From assembly GCA_946811185.2 (NCBI GenBank), contig OX328109.1, positions 2,542,001-2,606,000 of the forward strand: 64,000 nucleotides of DNA. Direction: 5' to 3'. The position numbers and the translations under genes are program-made. The DNA comes from Hippopus hippopus. Its lineage: Eukaryota; Mollusca; Bivalvia; Cardiida; Cardiidae. Position 1 is the first letter of the stretch. Each line of letters begins with the position of its first letter. Positions 36,606 through 47,320 of the stretch are shown in pieces. The notes under the pieces are model-generated. The model was not told where the DNA came from and did no database searches. It saw only the letters and a program-made list of their open reading frames with translations.

Positions 36606-37816
36606 TTTAGCTCACCTGAGCACAACGTGCCTGTGTCCGTCGCCTGTTATGAGTCGTCAACAATTCTTTAAACATCATCTCCTCCTAAACCACTGGGCCA
36701 ATGTCAACCAAATGTGGCAGAAATGTTCCTTGGGGGGTCCTCTTTAAAAGTTGTTCACAGAATTTGATTCCATCAAAAACTCTCATTGCCATGGCAACCA
36801 AATGGAATTTTCTAAGAAATTCTTTAGAAATCTTCTCCTCTGAAACCGCTGGTCAGATTTTGAAATAATTTCACAGAAATGTTCCTTGCATTACCCTTTT
36901 CAAAAAGTGTTCGCGAAATTTTGATCCGTCAAAAAGCGGGGGGGGGGGACTCTTTGCACTGTATGGACGTAAAGAAATTATTTGAAATTCTTCTTTTCTT
37001 AAACCACTCGTCAGATTTTTAAATAATTTCACAGAAATGTTCCTTGGGTGCCCCTTTTAAAAAACTGTTCGCGAAATTTTGATCCGTCAAGAAGCATGGC
37101 TGTGGTGGTGGGGGGCTATTTGCACTATACGGACATGAAGAAATTCTTAAAAATTCTTCTTCTCTGAAACCACTGGTCAGATTTTGAAATGATTTCACAG
37201 AAATGATCCTTATATTATGCCCCTTTTTTAGCTTGGCTGTTTTCGAAGAAAACATCGAGGTATTGTCATAGCCCTGTTGTCGTCGTCTGCATTGTTGTTG
37301 TTGTTGTGGAAAAACTTTGACATTTTGTTATATTTCGGCTTCCACTGAACACATGTACTTGAAACTTGGAATAATTGTTCACAAGTAAAAGAGCAACCCA
37401 TACAACAAGGGCAGATAACTCTAAAATCATTTTGTCCTAATTATGCCCTTTTTTCAACTTAGAATTTTAACTTACTATTCAGCACCCAACAGCCAATCGT
37501 TGGCATCCGCATGCGATGCTCTTGTTCGACTTAATATTTTTAGCCACTATTGGGCATGTGGTCTTGTTCAAGAAATGGTCCTTGGGTGACATATCCCAAA
37601 ATTTATTTGCAGAATTTTGATTCGTCAAAAAAATGGCTGTGGTGATGATTGTAGGGGTGGTGACAGATTTTGAAATGATTTTTACAGGTGACCTTTTCAA
37701 AATTGCTTGGCTAAATAATGATTTTGTTTCCAAAATTTCAATACTTCAAAAAAAATTGGCTATGGTCCTCTCAAAAATTCAGGTGAGCGATCCAGGGCCA
37801 TCTTGGCCCTCTTGTT
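36606..37816 (+). mobile_element. TTTTTAGCTCACCTGAGCAC repeat element with nested insertion
   Basis: Starts TTTTTAGCTCACCTGAGCAC and ends AGGTGAGCGATCCAGGGCCA...TTGGCCCTCTTG. The inside is a series of diverged tandem modules (AAATTCTTCTTCTCTGAAACC-type, TTTCACAGAAATGTTCCTTG, GCGAAATTTTGATCCGTCAA) at ~36838, ~36990 and ~37140. The repeated phrases resemble a dispersed bivalve repeat I recognise in style but cannot name. Interrupted at ~37221-37535. Confidence 0.75.
37221..37535 (+). mobile_element. Second repeat nested in the preceding one
   Basis: TTTTTTAGCTTGGCTGTTTTCGAAGAAAAC at the start; ends near CCGCATGCGATGCTCTTGTTCGAC. The flanking 36606-type modules resume on the right (TGTGGTCTTGTTCAAGAAATGG). 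Confidence 0.7.
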
Positions 37817-38312
37817 ATTTTCATGGGTTTTTTGCTATATAGCAGTGTGGAGTTGCCAGTATTATGTCGATATTTGATAGTATTGTATTTGGAGAGAAGA
37901 TGCTTGGTCTCACCTTGCTAGCTTTTCTAATCATGATTGTCTAATTTTTTTTTATAATAAAAGTATCAAAAAAGACATTATTGACTGAAACAAAGTGAGG
38001 GCTTATTGGCCCATTTTAGTCTTTTTTTTACTTGCTGTGCAAATTTTCATTTCTCTTTTTAACAAAAATGTCATGCAAAAAAAAAAATTAGGAATTAGCA
38101 AAGCAGCTTCTCTTGGGGATGTTTATGCTCACATAAATAATTATTGTACAAGTCTAATTATTTTACTGAAATTGTTTCTTATTGGCAAAAAGCATGTAAT
38201 GTAGAACTCACAATTCATTCCAAGTCATTTGATGAGATGAATGTAATTTTACAATGATGCATAATGGCTAGAGGCAAGTATCTTGCCTAAATTGATTTTG
38301 AAAGTAGAAATA

Positions 38313-38489
38313 CAGAGCTCCAGATAGAGGGTGGGATTTTGATTTCAAAACTGAAAAAATTAATTGTTCTCCTCTAAACCCTATGCTGTGGGTACTCATC
38401 GAGACGATTCTAATGAGTACCCACAACATAGGGTTTGGAAGAGAAATAATGGATTTAGAATACCAACACTCCCTCTTATCTGGAGCTCT
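38313..38489. mobile_element. 177-bp foldback element
   Basis: AGAGCTCCAGATAGAGGGTG at the left and its inverse at the right. The inner stem AAACCCTATGCTGTGGGTAC / GTACCCACAACATAGGGTTT has a short CATCGAGACGATTCTAAT loop. Confidence 0.88.
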
Positions 38490-38651
38490 AGAAATAGTAG
38501 TTTTTGGAGTTCTTTGTTGCATACATGTAGCTACACTGTTTTGTACAAATGTTGTGCTTTTATCTTGTCATACTATTAGGCATTGATATCACAGATATAT
38601 TACACGGTTTTGTGTGTGAGAAAGTAAAGCTAGAATGACAACTCCTTTATC

Positions 38652-38703
38652 CTTAAAGCTCTTTTCACAGCTATAGTTGCCATTGCGGCCAGCGTAAATC
38701 AAG
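38652..38703 (+). mobile_element. Family B left-end fragment
   Basis: CCTTAAAGCTCTTTTCACAG, CTATAGTTGCCATTGCGGCC only. It runs straight into a family A copy. Confidence 0.7.
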
Positions 38704-38708
38704 ATGAA

Positions 38709-38846
38709 GGGTTAAAAGGGTAAAAAACATTGTGAGAAAAGGAGAAAATGCTGGTGACCAGCATTTTCTCCTTTTCCTACAATATTTTTATACGGTATAT
38801 TTTTTAGGGTTGTAAAATCACAGGATCTTTTTGTAAAGGTGTAAAA
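38709..38846 (+). mobile_element. Family A MITE, L arm missing
   Basis: Core tip GCTGGTGACCAGC; R arm diverged, ends TTGTAAAGGTGTAA. Confidence 0.82.
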
Positions 38847-39584
38847 GTGTAATGTATAGGAACACATTTTACCTTATTATTTGTACCACACTATTATACA
38901 AGAACACATTTTATAACATATTTTATCGTCCATTGTCTTACAGAAAGTTATGTATTTTCTACAAAAGGATGAATGCATTGCCTGAATGACACACATTGTG
39001 AAACTTCTGCATCAGATAGATTTAGGAGCTTTTGTCAGGCTAATAGTTTAAATGTTGTAGTTAATTTGTGAGGTGTGCAGCATTATAGATATAGTATTTT
39101 ATTATGCATTTATTAATTCTAGTACTTTCAGACTCACATGATTTACCATAACTTTAAGAAAGAAAACAAATAAATTTCAAAGTTTTAGAATCTCGCTGAA
39201 AATTTTTTACTTTCGATTTGTACTTGTTTAATATTCAGTTTTTAATGGTGATCTGGGCTGTGTTTCAATAAACTGCAAAGGGTTAGGCAAATTATTTGGG
39301 ACTGTATATACTGGTACTCACATACTATCCATGCTTTACCCAAAGCTGGCATGAAGTAAAGCTGTCATTTACTCAAAATGTAAATTTATGTAGATTAGTG
39401 AAACTTGTTTTCAGACTTAATGCTTGCTTACCTAAACTGCGTAAGCAAATTTTGTGCGTACAGTTCAGTGAAAGGCAGCCCTGATATTAAATGTTGAAAG
39501 GTGAATAAAGCATGTTGACTTTATTCAGGATAATAAGGATGTTGTACATGGTACTGACATACAGGTGTATTCAAAAAATATAAA
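38847..39584. other. No recognised feature
   Basis: AT-rich DNA without coding signal or named repeats. Confidence 0.45.
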
Positions 39585-39735
39585 AGAGCATATAAAGGAG
39601 CATGTAAATGAACCAGATGATAAAAGTGAGCATGTAAATGAATCTGATGTATTTGAAAAAATATATAAAAGTGAGCATGTAAATGAACAAGATGTATTTA
39701 AACAAATATAAAAATGAGCATGTAAATAGACCCAG
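39585..39735. repeat. Short tandem repeat (~60-bp units)
   Basis: GAGCATGTAAATGAAYCWGATG recurs four to five times with AAAAATATATAAAAGT linkers. Confidence 0.8.
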
Positions 39736-39936
39736 AACTTGTTCCACCCATCCAACCATCCCAAATCCCACCTACCTCGACAGTCCTTCAGTTATATTGA
39801 CCAATCGACTGCAAGACATTTTTGTCTGCAGGAAACCCCCAGCAAGTGGCATGGATGTTCTTGCCAGAATATATATATCAATTACATGTATCAGGGTACG
39901 TTCAAGGCCAGCATGCATGGTCTGTGCTATCTGACC

Positions 39937-40166
39937 TTAACCCTTTACCTCACAATCTCAAGTTTAAATGACCCTGAGGAATAAGGCTTTTGAAAACATT
40001 GTGGGAAAAGGAGAAAATGCTGGTAACCAGCATTTTCTCCTTTTCCCACATGGTTTTCTTTTCTATCAAAGACAAAGCCCATCATTTTTGGCCGTCTCTG
40101 ATTTGTCGTTTTCACGTGTTTTTAGTTTGGGCAAGTCTATAATTTTGTTGTTTGGTAATGAGTTAA
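39937..40166 (-). mobile_element. Family A MITE, full length
   Basis: TTAACCCTTTACCTCACAATC to TTTGGTAATGAGTTAA. The right TTAA (40163-40166) is also the left TTAA of the next copy. Confidence 0.93.
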
Positions 40167-40603
40167 CCCTTTATCAACAAAATTTTGGTATAGTCTGAAT
40201 TGAAAGCATGTGAAGGCAATAAATTAACCCTTTATCACACGACAAAATTTTAGACCTGTCCAAATTGAAAGCATTTGTAGATGACAGTTTTAACGTGGCT
40301 CATATGAAATGATTTTTCTTTGATAGGGTAGAAAACGTGGGAAAAGGAGAAAATGCTGGTAACCAGCATTTTCTCCTTTTCCCACAATGTTTTCAAAAGC
40401 CTCCTCTTTCAGGGGCGTCAAAAGTCGTCATTGTGTGGTAAAGGGTTAAATGTGACTCAAATTATTTTTTTTTTTTGTAAAGGAAGAAAACATGGTGGGA
40501 AAAGAAGAAAACCCTGGTTACCAGCATTTTCTTCTTTCCCCACAATGTTTCAAAAGAGATCTTCTACAGGGTCTTTAAAACCAAGGATTGTGTGGTAAAG
40601 GAT
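40163..40603 (+). mobile_element. Family A MITE (outer) carrying a second A copy
   Basis: Left piece TTAACCCTTTATCAACAAAA to GAAGGCAATAAATTAA. After the inner copy it continues ATGTGACTCAAATTATTTTT with its own core and R arm to GTGTGGTAAAGGAT. Confidence 0.9.
40224..40449 (+). mobile_element. Family A MITE (inner), clean TTAA duplication
   Basis: TTAA at 40224-40227 and 40446-40449 flank a complete copy. Removing it together with one TTAA restores the AAATTAAATGTG phrase of the outer copy. Confidence 0.95.
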
Positions 40604-41093
40604 ATATGATATCAGCCAAAGCATCCAGCATCCCAGATTTAACTCAGCTTACTAACTTTTTAATTAAATCTTGATTAAAGATAAAAGAATATTATAACTT
40701 CATAACGAAAGAAGAAAATGCAATTAATTTTAATTTAGTTTCAATCCTCAAGTTTCTCTTAAAATCTTTTATTCATGTAAAGCTTTTAATTTTGTGATTA
40801 ATTTTCTCATATTAGATTATCTGTTTTTTTATGTGAAAATCTTCTCTTAAGAACATTAATAGTGATGTTCAAAACGTTTACTTCTTTCATGTTGTAGTTT
40901 AATTAGAATTTTCCTTTTTGTATTGGAATCTTTTATGTACACATGTTTTGTTTCAGGTAAACCTTCGTCTTTTCATAAGGGACACTTTCCCTTTGATCTG
41001 TCATGTAGAGGATATTTGTTTTATCATAAAGACTTAATTCATTGAATAATTCATTAAAATAGAGCATTTTGATGTTCACAAATGAACATACCT
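40604..41093. other. No recognised feature
   Basis: AT-rich, no coding signal. Confidence 0.45.
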
Positions 41094-41348
41094 GAGCCAT
41101 GCACTGGCAAAAGGGGGTTTAATGCATATCCGTGATGCATGAAACCAATATTCATATAATTATGGAACTGTAAAATCCATTTTGTCTAACAACCAACTTA
41201 GTCATAAGGTGTCTGGTCCTTTGACAAGCAGAAAATTGGCCAATAGCAAAAAGTTTTGGCCCGGATCAGCCTGTGCGTACTACACAGGCTGACCTTGGTC
41301 AATACTTTTTGCAAATGCATTAAACCCCATTTTCACAGAACATGGCTC
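41094..41348 (+). mobile_element. Family C MITE, full length reference copy
   Basis: GAGCCATGCACTGGCAAAAGG at the left end pairs with CCCCATTTTCACAGAACATG-GCTC at the right. Internal stem AAAAAGTTTTGGCCC and GTGCGTACTACACAGGCTGAC. 255 bp, non-coding. Confidence 0.92.
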
Positions 41349-41397
41349 ATCTGCAAGTTGATATCAAAATGAACAATTTCTTTCTTTCTTATACATG

Positions 41398-41657
41398 TGT
41401 AAATCTTTACCAGTTGATAAAATTTTTTACTTGTCCGAATTGAAAGCAAATTCAGTGTGTCTCAAATGATGGGTATGTCTTTGATAGGGTATAAAAGATT
41501 GCAGAAAAATGAGAACATGTTGGATACCAGCATTTACTCCTTTGCCAACAATGTCTTCTGTTATTTGAGAGAGAAATCCCATCATGTGCTCAGTGTTTTG
41601 ATCTGTTATCTACAAACACTTCCAATTTAGACGAGTCTTTACTTCTGTCTTCAGTAG
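41398..41657. mobile_element. Family A MITE, two L arms
   Basis: Left arm TACCAGTTGATAAAATTTTTTAC and right arm CACTTCCAATTTAGACGAGTC are both L-type, the converse of the R/R copies. Confidence 0.82.
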
Positions 41658-41792
41658 TTGTTTGTCGGGAAAAAAAGCTTTTTAATCGTAGGTAAATTTG
41701 GCCTCAAACCAAACTAACCTTGCCCTCGTTTATTTGTTAGCCATGGGACAAGCCTGATACCGTAAGCCCAGTCTTATAACTGCATGCTTCCT

Positions 41793-42019
41793 GTAACTCT
41801 TTATGAAAAGACAAAATTTTGGACACAACCATATTGAAAACATTTGCAGACAAGTCAGATGTGGCCTAAATGATGACATATGTGTCTGAAAGGGTAGAAA
41901 ACATTGTGGGAAAAGGAGAAAATGCTGGTTACCAGCATTTTCTACTTTTTCCCACAATGTTTTCAAAAGCTTTCTGTCTCAGGGTTGTTAAAACTCAGGA
42001 TTGTGTGGTAAAGGGTTAA
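41793..42019 (+). mobile_element. Family A MITE, full length
   Basis: GTAACTCTTTATGAAAAGAC to GTGTGGTAAAGGGTTAA. Confidence 0.92.
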
Positions 42020-42337
42020 CATAATTAACATAACATCTATCACTGCATGAAAAATAAGTTTGCATCTTATTTTCTTGAAGACTTTGTCTGATGAAATGGT
42101 TGGAAAAGTATGAAATATCTTAATTATTCGTGTTCCCCACAATGTTTCAAAAGCCTTCTTTGTATGGCTTGTCAAAACACAGTGATTTTTAGAGGAAGGA
42201 AAAGGAAGCCTAGAAAGGAAATTAAAAACTGTTGGTTTATAAAACACAACAAATTGCAGCATTTAGAATGTTTGCTCCTGACTGTTTATTCTACGCACCA
42301 AGGCTGAAAAAGGGTCATAACATTGGAAAAGAATTGT

Positions 42338-42516
42338 TTTACCCTTTAATAAATGACAGAATTTTATGGTGTAATTTGTTTTTGAATGAGTAGAAAACAT
42401 TTGTAGGAAAAGGAGAAAATGCTGGTCACCAGCATTTTCTCCTTTTTCCCATGATGTTTTAAAAAGCTTTCTTCATCAGGGTGGTTAAAACTCGGGATTG
42501 TGTGGTAAAGGGTTAA
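42338..42516 (+). mobile_element. Family A MITE, shortened L arm
   Basis: TTTACCCTTTAATAAATGAC leads straight into GTAGAAAACATTTGTAGG. R arm complete. Confidence 0.9.
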
Positions 42517-42936
42517 AAACTGTCGTAACATTGGGCAGGAGAATTGTTTCAATTTCTGACTGACTAATTTTATGTAGCATGCCTTGTTTCTGCTTTCATA
42601 TCATGTTGCTAATTTTTGTAGAAATGCTTGATAACACTGTAATCCTGCTATTTTAGTATGGATGTATGATACTATAGAACGTTTTTTTTTTCTCATAACG
42701 CTTTTGTTCGTTTGTAACTTCTGTTATTTGTGTAAACTGCCCTAAATCCAGAAAGCACTATAACAGTTTTGATCCAATTTCCATCACTGTTGCCTTTTTT
42801 TTGCTTGTATAATGGTTTTCCAGAAATGGTCTTACGGTCTCATGACCCATTACCTCCAGGTAAAAATATGCCCAAGAAAGCTATGAAAACTTTCCTTGTA
42901 AAACATTGCACCATTAAAATGAACTAAGGACCTCAC

Positions 42937-43110
42937 TGTTTACCACATAATACCCAGTTTAACAATCCTGACTGAAAGGGCTTTTAAAAACATTGAGGAA
43001 AAAGGAGAAAATGCTGGTTACCAGCATTTTCTCCTTTTCTGTCAATGTTTTCATAAGCCTTTTTTCCCCCCAGAGTTGTTAAAAGTCAGGATTGTGTGGT
43101 AAAGAGTTAA
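42937..43110. mobile_element. Family A MITE, two R arms
   Basis: Left TACCCAGTTTAACAATCCTG and right GTTGTTAAAAGTCAGGATTG are inverse copies of the same R arm. Confidence 0.87.
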
Positions 43111-43239
43111 AGAATCTTGTTTCCGCCATATCTCTACCATGTCCTTTGGACAGCCACAAGCTGCTGGAAAATATAAACCATAATGCCAAGCTTCCCTGTG
43201 GATAACTTGTTTTCTTGACATCATCTGGGTACTTTGATC

Positions 43240-43375
43240 CTCTGTCTTTGCCCTGTACTCTGTTCAGATCCTGGACTCTGTTCAAATCCTGCTTGTTGAA
43301 CATTTCTATCAACCTTGTACTTTGAAGCAATGTCTTTCACCAGTACTCTGTTCAGATCCCGCTTGCTTAACATTT
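43240..43375. repeat. Irregular short repeats (ACTCTGTTCARATCC)
   Basis: CTGTTCAGATCCTGGACTCT and related phrases with GAACATTTCTATCA occur two to four times over ~135 bp. Confidence 0.65.
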
Positions 43376-43567
43376 CTATCAGCTGTATTGTGATCTTACC
43401 ATAGACCAACCGTCTTTTGCCATTCTGTATGAAGAAGCTTTTCATTGTACAGGTACTTTTAGCCAGACTGTCGTAAGTCTATCCACTTAACCATCTTTTG
43501 TGATTCTTATGAACACAAACCTTTTCATTGTACATATGTACTGTTTGCTGCCCTGCCTGAAGTGTTT

Positions 43568-43788
43568 TGTTACGGGAGACCACTCCTTCATGCATGGCTT
43601 CGTCCCGATTTAAATACAATACCTAACAACTGCGTTAGAGAGATATCTCTTTAGCTCAGTGGTTATGAGGTTTTAAACCTCGAAAAACGAGGTTATTTGT
43701 CCGCCATGGGTTCGAATCCCGCCGGATGAGGTTTGTAGTGCCATGCATTTATTCATTTGTTTCTTTGTTACGGACTTTGTTCGTAAGA
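43568..43788 (+). repeat. TRIM 5' LTR with tRNA-like module
   Basis: A-box TAGCTCAGTGG at 43652-43662 and B-box GGTTCGAATCC at 43709-43719 both match RNA polymerase III internal-promoter consensus. Between them, GAGGTTTTAAACCTC forms a hairpin like an anticodon stem. No TTTT terminator follows within the LTR, so a Pol III transcript would run on into the interior. Confidence 0.9.
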
Positions 43789-43806
43789 TGGGGGCTCGTC
43801 CGGGAT
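43789..43806 (+). promoter_or_regulatory. tRNA-Pro primer-binding site
   Basis: TGGGGGCTCGTCCGGGAT, directly abutting the LTR, identical to the classic tRNA-Pro PBS of LTR retroelements. Confidence 0.93.
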
Positions 43807-43915
43807 TGGCCATTGAGCCATTAATCCCATTTGTTGTCCAAAAACGGACATTTGTTGTCTAAATAATAGACTTACTGCCTAATAAGGCTTTGAGTCATCA
43901 ATAAATGATGACTTT

Positions 43916-43924
43916 AAGAGGGGG
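43916..43924 (+). promoter_or_regulatory. Polypurine tract of the TRIM
   Basis: AAGAGGGGG followed by TG and the 3' LTR; the expected plus-strand priming site. Confidence 0.85.
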
Positions 43925-43926
43925 TG

Positions 43927-44147
43927 TGTTACGGGAGACCACTCCTTCATGCATGGCTTCGTCCCAATTTAAATACAATACTTAACAACTGCGTTAGAGA
44001 GATATCTCTTTAGCTCAGTGGTTATGAGGTTTTAAACCTCGAAAAACGAGGTTATTTGTCCGCCATGGGTTCGAATCCCGCCAGATGCGGTTTGTAGTGC
44101 CATGCATTTATTCATTTGTTTCTTTGTTACGGACTTTGTTCGTAAGA
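43927..44147 (+). repeat. TRIM 3' LTR with tRNA-like module
   Basis: Same layout as the 5' copy, with A-box at 44011-44021 and B-box at 44068-44078. Differences: G/A in CCC(G/A)ATTTAAA, C/T in ATAC(C/T)TAAC, and two in GCC(G/A)GATG(A/C)GG. Confidence 0.9.
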
Positions 44148-44400
44148 CTTTCCACTAAAACTTCTCGTGCAGTCTTTACAAACAGGAACCTTTTTGTTGT
44201 ACTGTTTGCTGCACTGTCTTAAGTCTATCCACTAAAACATCTTTTGCCATTCTTAAGAACAGGAACCTTTTCATTCTGCTTTAAGCCACATTGCCTTAAG
44301 TCTATCCACTAAATCATCTTGTGCCATTCTTTATGAACAGGTACTTTTTCATTGTACTGTCTGCTGCTCTGTCCTCAGTCTATCCACTGTCGTTCAAGTT

Positions 44401-45216
44401 ACCCATTCTCACTGTATAATTATGAAGGTCCCCATACCCTCAACACTTTAGTCACCTAGTATAGCTCGCACATGCTCATAGCCACTATTCTTCAGCCCAC
44501 CTATACCCAGTATGGTGTGCATTCTCACTTCACTTTGGGTGGTCCATACTGACTACTTTATAGCACCATCTTTACAGGACCCACTTAATCCTTGAAGCAC
44601 AAAGAAAATTAAATGGACATTCCGAGTAATATCTGAAGATGCAGAGACTGGATTTTTGTAAGAATATCTTGCAGAGAAACAGACAGTGTGATCTGATATC
44701 AGATTGCATGTTTTGTGCATTCTGATCTTGGATCTAGTCTGTCCTCATAAGCAGCTAAATCTGAGTTCATTACTTCAAGGTAGTTATATCAACTCCTGTA
44801 CATTATGCGTAAAGTTGTACTATTAATTTGTATTACAAAGTATGTGAACACCACAAAATTGGCATACCCCTTACCATTTTTTCTGTTGTTTCCTGCATTA
44901 CTTATATGGTTTTATCACTCCACCATGCACTGGGGATCTCAGCACAGTTTGTTTCCAAGCCACCATTTTCACTTGTCTTTATACGAGTCCCTGGTTTCCA
45001 GCATGACATTTTGTCCAATAGTACCAACCATTACATAATGTTCTCGGGCAATCATGGTATCTTTTGTCAGAGGTCTTGCAATTAAGTACTGAATGAATAT
45101 TCACGCCTGTCATGATGGCCACTCCTATGGAACTGCCAGTCTGTTTTAAGGGGCCAATTTTAGTATTTCCCAGACGTGAAAAAAAAAAATGAGAAAAAAA
45201 TTGAATTTCTGAATTT
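44401..45216. other. Mostly unique, one family B remnant
   Basis: 44640-44770 carries CAGACAGTGTGATCTGATAT...GTGCATTCTGATCTTGGATC, a decayed family B centre. The remainder is unremarkable and non-coding. Confidence 0.55.
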
Positions 45217-45440
45217 TCCCTTTACCACACAATCCCGAGTTTTAACGACCCTGAGGAAAAATCCTTCGGAAAACATTGTTGGAAAAGGAGAAAATGCTGG
45301 TAACCAGCATTTTCTCCTTTTTCCCACAATGTTTTCTATCCTATCAAAGACAAATTCCATCATTTGAGCCATAATTGAATTGTTGTCTGCATATGCTTTC
45401 AATTTGGACAAGTCTACATTTTTGTCGTGTGGAAAAGATC
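45217..45440 (-). mobile_element. Family A MITE, full length
   Basis: CCCTTTACCACACAATCCCG to GTCGTGTGGAAAAGATC; the right TTAA is lost. Confidence 0.92.
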
Positions 45441-46201
45441 ATTCACCTTTCAATCATCTCTTAGCTACTTGCTAAATACAGCACTAATTTTGTATAATTA
45501 ATATTGGTGGTGGAACCAAAAGAACTTTTTAATTAAAAATGCAAAGCATTTTGTATAAATAAGATGTATTTGAAATTTCAGAGTACCCCAATATATTTTG
45601 AAGGACGGAAGAAGACAGTAGAAAATAAATGTAGCTGACAATCTCAATTATCTCTCATTTGGTTCAACATGACATCTGATTGGACAGTGGTATCCTAGCA
45701 ACAGTTGATGGAACAGGGACAAAAAACATTATAACTCGTAGACGCAACTCACTCTCGGATGAAAAGTTGAAATTTTTCGGGCAATCAAGAAATTAGGGCT
45801 GAACTTTAAAAGAATGATATACATTAATTCAAAGAAATATGTATAGATCGTTGAATTAACAAAATATACCTTTAAACCAGGGGGAAAAAGAAGTAGAAAT
45901 CTTGCAATCTGACACTTGTTTTGAACAGAAAATGCTACATAGAAGCAGAGAGTGTAAATCCAAGATCAGAGTACATGTTCTGTGCAGTCTGTTTGTAATC
46001 TACACTGTCTGCAAAAAACCATAAGTTTTGCTTGGATCACTTAAGGTATTGCAGGAAAGAAAAATTTAGTAACTAAAGCAGACTTACTGTGGCAGTTTCG
46101 CTTTATTAAACATTTTTCTTTTGTGCTTGCAGTTTTGATAATTTGGCAAAATATTATTTCCTTATTTTTGCTTTGTATACATATATTCTGTTTAGTTTTT
46201 A
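45441..46201. other. No gene; family B remnant
   Basis: 45945-46015 has GAGTGTAAATCCAAGATCAG / CAGTCTGTTTGTAATCTACAC. Otherwise AT-rich. Confidence 0.5.
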
Positions 46202-46435
46202 TTAACCCTTTGACCAACCAATATTCTGTTCTTACTACCCTGTGTAGGACGGCTTTTGAAAACCTTGTGGGAAAAGGAGAAAATGTGGGTTACCTGCATT
46301 TACACCTTTTCCCACAGTATTTTCTGATCTTTCAATGATGAATCCTGTCAATTCAGTGAGTCACAATTATCATCTGCAACTTTTTTCAAGATGGACAAGT
46401 CTTTGAAAAAAATTTTGTCATCGGGTAAAGGGTAA
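46202..46435 (-). mobile_element. Family A MITE
   Basis: TTAACCCTTTGACCAACCAA to TCGGGTAAAGGGTAA. The core tip is altered to GTGGGTTACCTGC. Confidence 0.88.
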
Positions 46436-46746
46436 CGTTTTTCTTCCCTGGAGTTGCCAATGACTTTTTCGCTTTTATAGTAAGTGTAGAAAAAGATTAG
46501 AATGCTCAGAATGTGCTGTCTAATCTTGGATCATACAAGTAGATCTTGAGCAATTTTCAACACAAAGCAACTTTGAAAACAGAGCCTTGAGCTCTGTGTT
46601 TACCATTCTGAAATTATCCATTTTGACCGATTTGGCACACTAAGGGTGAATTTTTTACATTGTTTAGCAAACAAATTTTTCTTTCTTTAAGTTTCTTTTT
46701 TTTTTTTGTAGGAATGTACAAGTACATAATTATGTATATCAAATAA

Positions 46747-46980
46747 TCTCCCTACCAAACAATCCCACATTTTAAAAACCTTGTGGAGAAAAGCCTCTGA
46801 AAACATCATGAGAAAAGGAGAAAATGCTGGTGACCAGCATTTCCTCCTTTTCTCACAATGTTTTGTACCCTTTCAAAGAAGTATCCCATTAATTGAATCA
46901 CATTTAAATTGTTGTTTGCAAATTCTTAAAGCTTCGAATTCAGGCAAGTTAAAAATTTTGTTGTTTGGTAAAAAGATAAA
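46747..46980 (-). mobile_element. Family A MITE
   Basis: TACCAAACAATCCCACATTTT to TTTGGTAAAAAGATAAA; GCTGGTGACCAGC tip. Confidence 0.88.
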
Positions 46981-46999
46981 GCATGTATTTTACAAATAT

Positions 47000-47145
47000 C
47001 TGGGGCTGTATTCATCAACAATTCCAAACCTTGAATTTAAGACTAGCCATCCGATTGGCTGAGACATTCTTTCTCTTCCAATCAGATGATAAGTCGATCA
47101 TTCAGAACATAATTTGAAATTAGTGTGGAAAAAAGCAGTATTCAC
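47000..47145. repeat. Decayed foldback resembling family E
   Basis: GTATTCATCAACAATTCC at the left, AGTATTCACCAGCCATTTG at the right, and CCGATTGGCTG / CCAATCAGATG in the middle. Confidence 0.5.
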
Positions 47146-47320
47146 CAGCCATTTGTCATTCAGGTCTTTGGGGTATTGTCAGAGAAAATGTATTGATTTT
47201 TTTCCATCAAAACCAAGCTTTTCATCACTATTTGAATTATCTTATTGAGATTATTTTAAGAAGTTCCCACAACATAGGTTTAGTAAAAAAAAAAGGATGT
47301 TTGAACTCTACACCTGGAAG

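Larger units (their letters stand above)
43568..44147 (+). mobile_element. Miniature LTR retrotransposon (TRIM), complete, 580 bp
   Basis: 5' LTR 43568-43788 and 3' LTR 43927-44147, each 221 bp with about four differences. They start TGTTACGG and end CGTAAGA, giving near-inverse termini. The first base after the 5' LTR begins TGGGGGCTCGTCCGGGAT (43789-43806), the 18-nt sequence complementary to the 3' end of tRNA-Pro. A polypurine tract AAGAGGGGG (43916-43924) precedes the 3' LTR by 2 bp. The interior is only ~138 bp and non-coding, so it depends on proteins from an autonomous partner. Flanks GTTT (43564-43567) and CTTT (44148-44151) fit a 4-bp target duplication with one change. Confidence 0.93.
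43410..44400. repeat. ~80-bp tandem repeat interrupted by the TRIM
   Basis: Consensus phrases TAAGTCTATCCACTAAA, CATCTTTTGCCATTCTT, GAACAGGAACCTTTTCATTG and TACTGTTTGCTGCACTGTC recur about five times. The TRIM sits inside one unit, splitting AAGT from the C/GTTT-CCACTAAAA that should follow. Confidence 0.85.

Noticed and set aside
43645..43735. Functional nuclear tRNA gene
   Set aside because: A- and B-boxes are perfect but spaced too widely, no acceptor stem is evident, and the module lies within LTRs in two copies.
44805..45085. Hydrophobic frame starting MRKVVLLICITKYVN as a membrane-protein exon
   Set aside because: No recognisable family, no coherent splice sites; consistent with AT-rich chance frames.
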